A DNA stretch of 46,710 nucleotides from Prevotella sp. (GTDB lineage: Bacteria; Bacteroidota; Bacteroidia; Bacteroidales; Bacteroidaceae): positions 1 through 46,710 of the forward strand of contig SUYI01000029.1 of NCBI GenBank assembly GCA_015060485.1. The letters are read 5' to 3'. The notes under the pieces are model-generated. The model saw only the letters and a program-made list of their open reading frames with translations, was not told where the DNA came from and did not search any database. The position numbers and the translations under genes were made by a program. Positions 6,549 through 13,568 of the stretch are shown one piece after another (position 1 is the first letter of the stretch; every line of letters starts with the position of its first letter).

Positions 6549-9479
6549 CAGATAAGAGAGGTATAGGTAGTTGGTTTGGGCAGGATATTCTGCCGCGAGG
6601 GTGTCTATCTGATTGACAGTCGGGACGATGCCGAGGGCCTTGCGCCATTTACGGATGGTGAGACCAGCCTGCTCCATCTTCATACGGTGCTCCAAGCCGA
6701 TGGCACGTCCTATCTGGAAATCAGAGAAACCGTAAATCTTGGCAGCCCGTAATAGCGGGAAGATTTCCGGCGACCTCAAATATTCCATGAATTCGCTGGG
6801 TTCCATATACTCTGACACCTCAGAAAGCAGGGCATTTTCCTTCAGCTGCTGGTCGATATCGACGATGTGCTTTAACTTTTCGAGGAACCAGCGGTCGATC
6901 ATCGTCAGTTGATGAATCTGCTCGACACTGTAGCCAATCTTTAATGCTTTCGATACGACGAAGATTCGCATATCCGTCGGTTCGTGCAGAGACTTTTCAA
7001 TATCAGGAATCTTGATTTCGTGATTCTCTACAAACCCGTGCATGCCTTGGCCTATCATGCGCAGGCCTTTCTGCAGTGCCTCCTCGAAGGTGCGTCCGAT
7101 GGCCATCACCTCGCCTACGCTCTTCATCGACGAGCCGAGCTCGCGCTTCACGCCGTGGAACTTCGTGAGGTCCCAGCGAGGAATTTTTACTACTACATAG
7201 TCGAGGGCAGGCTCGAAGAAGGCAGAGGTTGTCTTCGTGACCGAGTTCTTCAAGTCGAAGAGTCCGTAGCCGAGTCCCAGTTTAGCAGCAACAAACGCCA
7301 ATGGATAGCCCGTAGCCTTCGATGCCAATGCCGACGAGCGCGACAGACGGGCGTTGACCTCGATGACGCGATAGTCCTCGCTATTGGGGTCGAGCGCATA
7401 TTGCACGTTACACTCGCCCACGATGCCGATATGCCGGATAATCTTGATGGCCAGCGCACGCAGCTTATGGTACTCGCTGTTCGAGAGCGTCTGACTCGGT
7501 GCGACGACAATCGACTCGCCCGTATGGATGCCCAGCGGGTCGAAGTTCTCCATGTTGCACACCGTGATGCAGTTGTCATACTGGTCGCGCACCACCTCGT
7601 ACTCAATCTCCTTCCAGCCTTTCAGCGATTTTTCTACCAGCACCTGCGGCGAGAACGAGAAGGCTTCTTCGGCCTGTGCCAGCAGCTGCTCTTCGTTGTC
7701 GCAGAAACCAGAGCCGAGGCCGCCGAGGGCGTAGGCGGCACGCAATATCACGGGGAAGCCCAGTTCATGGGCTGCCTTCTGTACCTCTTCGACTGTCGAG
7801 CAGGCTTCGCTCTTGATGGTCTTCACACCAATCTCGTCAAGTCGACGGACAAACAGGTCACGGTCTTCAGTGTCGATGATGGCCTGCACGGGCGTTCCTA
7901 ACACTTTGACACCGTATTTCTCTAAGACACCTTTTTCATACAATTCCACACCGCAGTTCAAAGCCGTCTGTCCGCCAAACGACAGCAGGATACCATCAGG
8001 GCGTTCTTTCTCGATGACACGCTCTACGAACTCCGGTGTTACCGGTTGGAAATACACCGTGTCTGCCACATCTTTCGACGTCTGCACCGTAGCGATGTTG
8101 GGGTTGATGAGCACCGAATGGATGCCTTCTTCCTTCAACGCTTTTAATGCCTGCGCACCACTGTAGTCGAACTCGCCAGCCTGACCGATCTTAAGAGCGC
8201 CAGAGCCAAGCAACAAAACTTTAGATATGCCGTTCGTTTTTAGTCCGTCCCGTTCGGACTCTTGGTCCGTAAGGAGCGAACTCTGAGTCCGTCCCGTTCG
8301 GACTGCATTTAGGCAGTTGACGAATTCGTCGAACATCCATTCCGTATCCGTAGGACCAGAGCAGGCTTCGGGATGGAACTGCGCCGAGAACCAGGGATTC
8401 GACTTATGACGGATGCCTTCGTTGGAGCCGTCGTTCATATTGACGAACAACGGTTCCCAATCCGCAGGCAGCGTCGAGTCATCCACAGCATAGCCGTGAT
8501 TCTGTGACGTAATGAAGCAGCGGTTCGTGCCTACCTCACGTACTGGTTGGTTGTGCGAGCGATGGCCGTATTTCAGTTTGTAGGTCTTGGCACCTGCAGC
8601 ACGGGCTAGCAGCTGGTTACCCAGACAGATGCCCATGCACGGTCTTACAGCCTCACCCCCAACCCCTCTCCGACTGGCGAGGGGAGTGGTTACTTTTTTC
8701 GATTCAGTTTCCAAGAACGTCCGAATATGCCTCACCGTCACTTCACATTGCTCCGGGTCGCCAGGTCCGTTGGCCAAGAAAAGACCATCAAACTCCAATT
8801 GATTGAAGTCGTAGTTCCAAGGTACGCGAATTACCTCTATGCCACGACGTATTAGGCATCGGATAATATTGGCCTTCACACCACAATCCATGAGAACGAC
8901 CTTCTTTAGAGGTGAGAGGTGAGAGGTAAGAGGTGAGAGATTACTTTCAGGGTGATAAGTGATGACCTCCTTGCAACTCACCTTTTCCACCCAGTTCACG
9001 GAGCCATAATTCTCTGCTTCTGTCATATCTCTTACCTCTAACCTCTCACCTTTTATCTCTATCCTTCCCATCATCACGCCATGTTCGCGGAGCACCTTCG
9101 TCAGTCTTCGTGTATCAATCCCTGATATTCCAGGAACCTTTTCGCGCTTCAGCCACGAGGCCAACGACTCCTTCGCATTCCAATGCGAGAACTGTTCACT
9201 ATAATCGGCCACAACGATCGCTTTGGGATGGATTCGTTCACTCTCCATCAGCAGCGGGAGTCCGTCCTCGCCGATGCCCGTATCAGGTACGCCGTAGTTG
9301 CCTATCAGCGGAAACGTCGTCACCAGTATCTGCCCTGCATAGCTGGGATCTGTCAGACTTTCAGGATAGCCTGTCATGGCGGTGTTAAACACCACCTCGC
9401 CAATGGTATCGGCCTCGAAACCGAACGACCATCCGCTGAACACGCTGCCGTCGCTGAGTATCAATTTTGCTTCTCTCAT
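6546..9479 (-). CDS. carA-carB': Carbamoyl-phosphate synthase: small subunit fused to the N-terminal half of the large subunit
   Basis: The 977-residue product starts with a complete CarA (1-392): glutaminase Cys285 in MGICLGNQ and His369/Glu371 in QFHPEA. A repeat-derived linker (393-416) joins it to CarB residues equivalent to about 1-550: KVLLLGSGALKIGQAGEFDYSG, the ATP-grasp loop YALGGLGSGF and the oligomerisation domain. The CarB part resembles the eukaryotic CAD type (GWKEIEYEVVRD). It ends at PAQTNYLYLSYL, just where the second ATP-grasp half should begin; that half and the allosteric domain are absent. I chose ATG 9479 because MREAKLILSDG is the normal CarA start; an upstream extension to 9602 is a run-in. 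CarA contains three translated repeat insertions (residues about 141-158, 178-191, 264-277). It may work as a half-enzyme dimer, or be a defective copy. Confidence 0.85.
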   Translation of the reverse strand: MREAKLILSDGSVFSGWSFGFEADTIGEVVFNTAMTGYPESLTDPSYAGQILVTTFPLIGNYGVPDTGIGEDGLPLLMESERIHPKAIVVADYSEQFSHWNAKESLASWLKREKVPGISGIDTRRLTKVLREHGVMMGRIEIKGERLEVRDMTEAENYGSVNWVEKVSCKEVITYHPESNLSPLTSHLSPLKKVVLMDCGVKANIIRCLIRRGIEVIRVPWNYDFNQLEFDGLFLANGPGDPEQCEVTVRHIRTFLETESKKVTTPLASRRGVGGEAVRPCMGICLGNQLLARAAGAKTYKLKYGHRSHNQPVREVGTNRCFITSQNHGYAVDDSTLPADWEPLFVNMNDGSNEGIRHKSNPWFSAQFHPEACSGPTDTEWMFDEFVNCLNAVRTGRTQSSLLTDQESERDGLKTNGISKVLLLGSGALKIGQAGEFDYSGAQALKALKEEGIHSVLINPNIATVQTSKDVADTVYFQPVTPEFVERVIEKERPDGILLSFGGQTALNCGVELYEKGVLEKYGVKVLGTPVQAIIDTEDRDLFVRRLDEIGVKTIKSEACSTVEEVQKAAHELGFPVILRAAYALGGLGSGFCDNEEQLLAQAEEAFSFSPQVLVEKSLKGWKEIEYEVVRDQYDNCITVCNMENFDPLGIHTGESIVVAPSQTLSNSEYHKLRALAIKIIRHIGIVGECNVQYALDPNSEDYRVIEVNARLSRSSALASKATGYPLAFVAAKLGLGYGLFDLKNSVTKTTSAFFEPALDYVVVKIPRWDLTKFHGVKRELGSSMKSVGEVMAIGRTFEEALQKGLRMIGQGMHGFVENHEIKIPDIEKSLHEPTDMRIFVVSKALKIGYSVEQIHQLTMIDRWFLEKLKHIVDIDQQLKENALLSEVSEYMEPSEFMEYLRSPEIFPLLRAAKIYGFSDFQIGRAIGLEHRMKMEQAGLTIRKWRKALGIVPTVNQIDTLAAEYPAQTNYLYLSYL
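8242..8304. repeat. Direct repeat pair forming the CarA-CarB' linker
   Basis: A 19-bp sequence, AGTCCGTCCCGTTCGGACT, occurs at 8242-8260 and again at 8286-8304; each copy is itself a short dyad (AGTCCG...CGGACT). The related piece GGTCCGTAAGGAGCGAACT sits between them. The whole lies in the coding frame at the junction of the two fused enzymes. Confidence 0.85.
8650..8686. repeat. 37-bp GC-rich dyad element inside carA
   Basis: It reads GCCTCACCCCCAACCCC followed by TCTCCGACTGGCGAGGGGAG. A copy with only three differences and the same 37-bp length lies at 35844-35880 between amtB and the porin-like gene. In carA it is translated as VTTPLASRRGVGGEA just before the catalytic cysteine motif. 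Confidence 0.85.
8910..8937. repeat. Heptamer repeat inside carA (AGGTGAG x4)
   Basis: Units AGGTGAG, AGGTGAG, AGGTAAG, AGGTGAG. On the coding strand it gives the heptapeptide-periodic insert LSPLTSHLSPLK between the two CarA domains. The same unit family occurs in gltB at 22610 and at the end of gltD. Confidence 0.9.
9029..9056. repeat. Second heptamer repeat inside carA
   Basis: Units CTCTTAC, CTCTAAC, CTCTCAC, CTTTTAT. It is translated on the minus strand as the charged insert IKGERLEVRDM. It is related to the array at 8910 but in the opposite orientation. Confidence 0.8.
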
Positions 9480-9490
9480 CGTATCTCTTT

Positions 9491-11221
9491 TTACTTTTTT
9501 ACCTTTTCCACGTAGTTCACAAATGCCTGATTGACGAGCCGTGTGCCGCCAGGCGTAGGATAGTGACCGGTGAAATACCAGTCGCCGGGATGGTTGGGAC
9601 AAGCCTCGTGCAGTCCCTCGATGCTTTGGAACACCAATTCGATGGGTGCCTGCATGTTCTTTGGACGCAGCATCTCGACGATCTTCTCGTTAATATCCTC
9701 GACGGTGAAGGGCTCGTAGAGCGCACGGACGTGATTATCTGAATGCGGGTCGTGCTTGCAGGCTAAGTAGATATCGTTCACCAACTGCCACATGCCGCGC
9801 TCCTCAATCAGTGCCATTGTGGCACGGAAGGCACAGAACTCCTCAAGGTGGGGCATGTCGATGCCGTAATAATCAGGGTAGCGAATCTGAGGCGAACTCG
9901 ACACCATCACGATCTTCTTCGGATGCAGGCGGTCGAGAATCTTGAAGATGCTTTCTCTCAAGGTCGTGCCGCGCACTATCGAGTCGTCGATAATCACCAA
10001 ATTATCCTTGTAGGGCCGCAACGAGCCATAGCTGATGTCATAGACGTGAGCCGCCAGATCGTTGCGCTCGGTGTTGTCTGAGATAAACGTGCGCAGCTTG
10101 ATGTCCTTCCAAACCACCTTCTCCGTTCTTACCTCGCCATGCAGCTTACGGAAACCGTCGGTCATGCCATAGAAGGCCACCTCGGCGGTATTGGGGATAT
10201 AGGAGAAAACGGTGTTCTCCATATCGCCATCAATGGCTTTCAGGATGGCGGGTGTCAACTGTTCACCAAGGCGTTTGCGCTCCTGATAGATGTCGCGGTC
10301 GGAACCTCGGCTGAAGTAGATGCGCTCGAAACTGCAGGCGTTCAATTTTTGTGCGGGCATAATCTGTTCCAGATGACTCTCGCCACTGCGACGCACAATG
10401 AGTGCCTCACCGGGTTTCAGCTCGTGGATATCCTCGCATTGCAGGTCAAACGTGGTCTGCAACACGGGGCGTTCGCTGGCCAGGGCGATAATCTCGTCGT
10501 CGCGATAGTAGAACGCGGGACGGATACCCCAAGGGTCGCGCACGCTGAACATCTCACCGCTACCCGTCAGTCCGCACATTACGTAGCCGCCGTCGTAGTG
10601 CTCCATCGTCTTTCGCAGCACGTTGGCCATCTCCACGTGGTCGTCGATATATCGCGTGATGTCGAGTCCTTCCAGTCCCTTCGCCTTGGCCTCCTCAAAC
10701 AGCCGCTCCACCTCACGGTCCAGCCGGTGGCCCATCAGTTCGAGTGTGATGTACGAGTCGCCATAGATACGCGGCGACTGGCCTTGCGACGTCAGGAACT
10801 GAAACACCTCGTCGATGTTCGTCATGTTGAAGTTGCCACACAGACAGAGGTTCTTGGCGCGCCAGTTGTTACGACGCAGAAAGGGATGCACAAACGTCAG
10901 TCCGCTCTTGCCTGTGGTTGAATAGCGCAGATGACCCATCAGCAGTTCTCCAGCCATATCCTGAGTGACGCGACTGAATATCTCCGTGATGGCATCCTTG
11001 CCCTCGGCCTTCTCGCGGAACATATACTCCGTGCCTGGCTCCTTGTTCAGACACACCGACGCAATGCCGGCACCTTCTTGACCGCGGTTGTGCTGCTTCT
11101 CCATCATCAGGTAGAGCTTGTTGAAACCGTAAGTCCACGTGCCGTATTTCTTTTCGTAATAGTCCAGCGGCTTCAACAGGCGAATCATCGCCACGCCACA
11201 TTCATGTTTTAGTTGTTCCAT
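9491..11221 (-). CDS. Amidophosphoribosyltransferase family protein (PurF-like)
   Basis: A 576-residue class II amidotransferase. A seven-residue propeptide precedes Cys8 (HECGVAM), which would become the N-terminal nucleophile; QHNRGQEGAGIA and HLRYSTTG follow as in PurF. The C-terminal phosphoribosyltransferase domain has the PRPP loop VIIDDSIVRGTT (409-420). PurF makes phosphoribosylamine from PRPP and glutamine, the first step of purine synthesis. It is about 70 residues longer than E. coli PurF with several insertions, so it belongs to the divergent Bacteroidetes branch and the exact substrate is less certain. ATG 11221 was preferred over an upstream start at 11272 because the extension (MHPRKIREIRIIRG) comes from the nonamer repeat. 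It is second in the pyrG operon. Confidence 0.8.
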   Translation of the reverse strand: MEQLKHECGVAMIRLLKPLDYYEKKYGTWTYGFNKLYLMMEKQHNRGQEGAGIASVCLNKEPGTEYMFREKAEGKDAITEIFSRVTQDMAGELLMGHLRYSTTGKSGLTFVHPFLRRNNWRAKNLCLCGNFNMTNIDEVFQFLTSQGQSPRIYGDSYITLELMGHRLDREVERLFEEAKAKGLEGLDITRYIDDHVEMANVLRKTMEHYDGGYVMCGLTGSGEMFSVRDPWGIRPAFYYRDDEIIALASERPVLQTTFDLQCEDIHELKPGEALIVRRSGESHLEQIMPAQKLNACSFERIYFSRGSDRDIYQERKRLGEQLTPAILKAIDGDMENTVFSYIPNTAEVAFYGMTDGFRKLHGEVRTEKVVWKDIKLRTFISDNTERNDLAAHVYDISYGSLRPYKDNLVIIDDSIVRGTTLRESIFKILDRLHPKKIVMVSSSPQIRYPDYYGIDMPHLEEFCAFRATMALIEERGMWQLVNDIYLACKHDPHSDNHVRALYEPFTVEDINEKIVEMLRPKNMQAPIELVFQSIEGLHEACPNHPGDWYFTGHYPTPGGTRLVNQAFVNYVEKVKK

Positions 11222-11233
11222 ATTTATCTGACC

Positions 11234-11260
11234 ACGGATTATACGGATTTCACGGATTTT
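11234..11260. repeat. Nonamer tandem repeat at the pyrG-purF junction
   Basis: Units ACGGATTAT, ACGGATTTC, ACGGATTTT. The array encodes the last residues (KSVKSV) and stop codon of PyrG, then runs into the leader of the purF-like gene. Confidence 0.85.
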
Positions 11261-12894
11261 TCTTGGGTGCATTCATTGATGAACGACATGAACAGCGGAT
11301 GCGGATGCAGCACCGTTGACAAGTATTCAGGATGGAACTGCGTACCGATATACCAGCGTTTGTCAGGTATTTCCACAATCTCCACAAGGTTGGCGGCGGG
11401 GTTGACACCCACGCATTTCATACCCGCAGCCTCGTATTCCTCTTTATAGGCGTTGTTGAACTCATAGCGGTGACGATGTCTTTCACTAATCATCGCCTCT
11501 TTGCCGTATGCTTCATAGACGCGGCTGCCTTTCTGCAGTTCACATTCATAAGCACCCAATCGCATCGTGCCACCCATCTGTGTGATACTCTTCTGTTCCT
11601 CCATGATGTCGATGACGTTATGCGGTGTTTGCTCGTCCATCTCGCGACTGTTGGCATCTTTATAACCCAGCACATTGCGGGCAAACTCAATGACCATCAT
11701 CTGCATACCCAGACAGATGCCGAAGGTGGGAATATCGTTGGTGCGCGTATATTCTGCCGCAATAATCTTGCCCTCGATGCCTCGCTGACCGAATCCGGGA
11801 CAAATGACGATACCCGCCATGCCGTCAAGCTTCTCGTTCACGTTCTCCCGAGTTATCTCCTCGCTGTTGATAAAGTGCAGCCGTGCCTTCACGTCGTTGT
11901 AGATGCCTGCCAGATTCAGACTCTCGCGAATGCTCTTATAGGCATCCTGCAGGTCGTATTTGCCCACCAGTCCGATATGTACCTCGCGCTTAGCATTGCG
12001 CTGTTTGTCCAGGAAGTCGTGCCAAGGCTTCATAGCTGGCATCTCGCCAACGGGGATGCCAATCTTTCGCATGATGGCAGCATCCAGTCCCTGCTTCTGC
12101 ATACTCACCGGCACCTCGTAGATGCTGGGCATGTCCTCGCTCTGCACCACGCACTCCAAATCTACATTACAAAACGACGCCACCTTCATACGCACATGGT
12201 CGTCGAGGTGGCGTTCCGTCCTGAGGACGAGGATATCCGGCTGAATACCCATCCCTTGCAGTTCTTTTACGCTATGCTGTGTCGGCTTCGTCTTCAACTC
12301 GTCCGCTGCCTTCAGATAAGGTACGTAGGTCAGGTGCACGCACACCGCATCGCGTCCCAATTGCCACCGCAGCTGTCGGATGGCCTCCATAAACGGTGCA
12401 CTCTCAATGTCGCCGATGGTGCCGCCCACCTCTGTTATTACAAAATCGAGATTCTGTTCTGGGGCGGCAGCAAATTCTTCATTCTTCATTCTTAATTCTT
12501 CATTTTGCCGCAGCATTCTCCGCTTAATCTCGTCCGTGATGTGCGGCACCACTTGAATCGTCTTGCCCAGATAGTCACCGTGCCGCTCGCGGTCTATCAC
12601 AGTCTTGTAGATGCGTCCCGTCGTAATCGAGTTGTTGCGCGTGGTGTGTATGCCCGTAAACCGTTCGTAATGTCCCAAGTCCAGGTCGGTCTCGAAACCA
12701 TCCTCCGTCACGTAGCATTCGCCATGCTCGTAGGGATTCAGCGTTCCTGGGTCGATGTTGATGTACGGGTCAAATTTCTGAATCGTGACCTTAAAGCCAC
12801 GTGCCTGCAGCAGTTTTCCGATGCTGGCGGAAATGATGCCCTTGCCAAGCGAGGAAACCACACCGCCAGTCACGAAGATGTACTTTGTGTTCAT
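11239..12894 (-). CDS. pyrG: CTP synthase
   Basis: A 551-residue protein (E. coli PyrG has 545). The amidoligase domain begins KYIFVTGGVVSSLGKG with the ATP loop; the class I glutaminase domain has GICLGMQMM (Cys nucleophile) and FHPEY. It makes CTP from UTP, ATP and glutamine. An 11-residue insert, NEELRMKNEEF (131-141), comes from a heptamer repeat in the DNA and lies just before the conserved ITEVGGTIGDIES segment, probably in a surface loop. The C-terminus is also repeat-derived. ATG 12894 was chosen because the family starts MNTKYIFVTGG; an in-frame ATG eight codons upstream is possible. It is the first gene of the minus-strand operon. Confidence 0.95.
   Translation of the reverse strand: MNTKYIFVTGGVVSSLGKGIISASIGKLLQARGFKVTIQKFDPYINIDPGTLNPYEHGECYVTEDGFETDLDLGHYERFTGIHTTRNNSITTGRIYKTVIDRERHGDYLGKTIQVVPHITDEIKRRMLRQNEELRMKNEEFAAAPEQNLDFVITEVGGTIGDIESAPFMEAIRQLRWQLGRDAVCVHLTYVPYLKAADELKTKPTQHSVKELQGMGIQPDILVLRTERHLDDHVRMKVASFCNVDLECVVQSEDMPSIYEVPVSMQKQGLDAAIMRKIGIPVGEMPAMKPWHDFLDKQRNAKREVHIGLVGKYDLQDAYKSIRESLNLAGIYNDVKARLHFINSEEITRENVNEKLDGMAGIVICPGFGQRGIEGKIIAAEYTRTNDIPTFGICLGMQMMVIEFARNVLGYKDANSREMDEQTPHNVIDIMEEQKSITQMGGTMRLGAYECELQKGSRVYEAYGKEAMISERHRHRYEFNNAYKEEYEAAGMKCVGVNPAANLVEIVEIPDKRWYIGTQFHPEYLSTVLHPHPLFMSFINECTQEKSVKSV
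12474..12504. repeat. Heptamer repeat inside pyrG (ATTCTTC x4)
   Basis: Units ATTCTTC, ATTCTTC, ATTCTTA, ATTCTTC, then ATT. It is translated on the minus strand as NEELRMKNEEF. Confidence 0.9.
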
Positions 12895-13334
12895 TCTATG
12901 TTGTTTGAAAGTTTGCATTCTCTTATTTCTGACCTTTTACCTATTATTATTTAATACACTATGCTATTTCAAGGTGCAAAATTACTTCTTTGTGTCGTAA
13001 AACCGCTACGACCTTTTACTTTTTGTTTGTTAAAAACTATGCCAACTTACACTTTGTAAACATCATAACCATTTTTCCTTTCCATTTGCTAACACTCTGC
13101 ACTCAAAACCTGCCTTTTTGCTACAATCTGTTATCGGACACATCTTGGAATAATGGCCGTCAACAGCCTCTACATGAGTTGAGTCGGCAGCTTTTGTTTT
13201 TGGGCAAAATGTCAAAGTGTAAGGAATGAAGGGGAAGGGACGGATGGAATACTTACACTTTTGACGGGAAAGAGACGATTTTAGAGCAAAGTGTCAGAGG
13301 GTGAAATTTTTTTTGAGAAAAAAGTAAGCAAAAA
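12895..13334. promoter_or_regulatory. Divergent control region between pyrG and the trp operon
   Basis: About 500 bp without genes separates the two operons. It holds four copies of a decamer: CTTACACTTT at 13046-13055 and 13252-13261, and the reverse forms AAAGTGTAAG at 13214-13223 and AAAGTGTCAG at 13288-13297. The last two plus-strand-proximal copies form an inverted pair that recurs with identical spacing upstream of gltB. A minus-strand TAATTTTGC (12976-12984) is the likely pyrG -7 element, with no clear -33 box. The decamers may bind a shared regulator; that is inference from repetition and position. Confidence 0.6.
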
Positions 13335-13367
13335 TTTGTTTTTTTCAGCAAAATGTACTACTTTTGC
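13335..13367 (+). promoter_or_regulatory. trp operon promoter
   Basis: TTTG at 13335-13338, a 20-bp gap, and TACTTTTGC at 13359-13367 match the Bacteroidetes -33/-7 consensus. The -7 box is preceded by CAAAATGT and followed by ACCCGAA, a context shared with the gltB and glnB promoters. The start codon of the leader peptide is 33 bp after the -7 box. Confidence 0.8.
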
Positions 13368-13399
13368 ACCCGAATAGTTATAAAAAGCAGAAAATAGAT

Positions 13400-13456
13400 A
13401 TGATTAGAACAGCAAACTTTTGGTGGTGGCAGTGCTCAAGATTCAAAAAATCGTGA
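13400..13456 (+). CDS. trpL: trp operon leader peptide with three tandem Trp codons
   Basis: ATG 13400 opens an 18-codon reading frame whose product begins MIRTANFWWWQ and stops at TGA 13454-13456. Three consecutive TGG codons (8-10) are far above chance for so short a frame, and it sits between a good promoter and a strong terminator-like hairpin, upstream of trpB. This is the classic layout for attenuation: low charged tRNA-Trp would stall the ribosome at the Trp codons and change the RNA fold. The function is inferred from this layout; the antiterminator pairing could not be settled by eye (a weak candidate pairs 13430-13437 with 13489-13497). Confidence 0.85.
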   Translation: MIRTANFWWWQCSRFKKS

Positions 13457-13495
13457 GAAGATAGCCGCGTACCTAGTTTGTTATAGGAGAGATAC

Positions 13496-13535
13496 TGAGA
13501 GGCCTGTCGTTCTTGCGACAGGCCTCTCAAAGTTT
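13496..13535 (+). terminator. trp attenuator hairpin
   Basis: TGAGAGGCCTGTCG (13496-13509) pairs perfectly over 14 bp with 13516-13529, leaving a six-base loop, and is followed by AAGTTTT. It begins 40 bp after the leader-peptide stop and ends 40 bp before trpB. Stem strength and position fit a regulated terminator; the U-tract is short. Confidence 0.8.
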
Positions 13536-13568
13536 TAATATGTATCATTAACACAAATATAAGAATAT

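Noticed and set aside
6984..7901. 305-codon open frame opposite the carB part
   Set aside because: A shadow frame; the minus-strand reading matches carbamoyl-phosphate synthetase throughout.
9480..9602. In-frame upstream extension of carA by 41 codons
   Set aside because: The extra residues overlap the end of the purF-like gene and do not resemble CarA, whose usual start MREAKLILSDG is at 9479.
11332..12495. 387-codon open frame opposite pyrG
   Set aside because: A shadow of pyrG with a His/Leu-rich composition and no family match or promoter.
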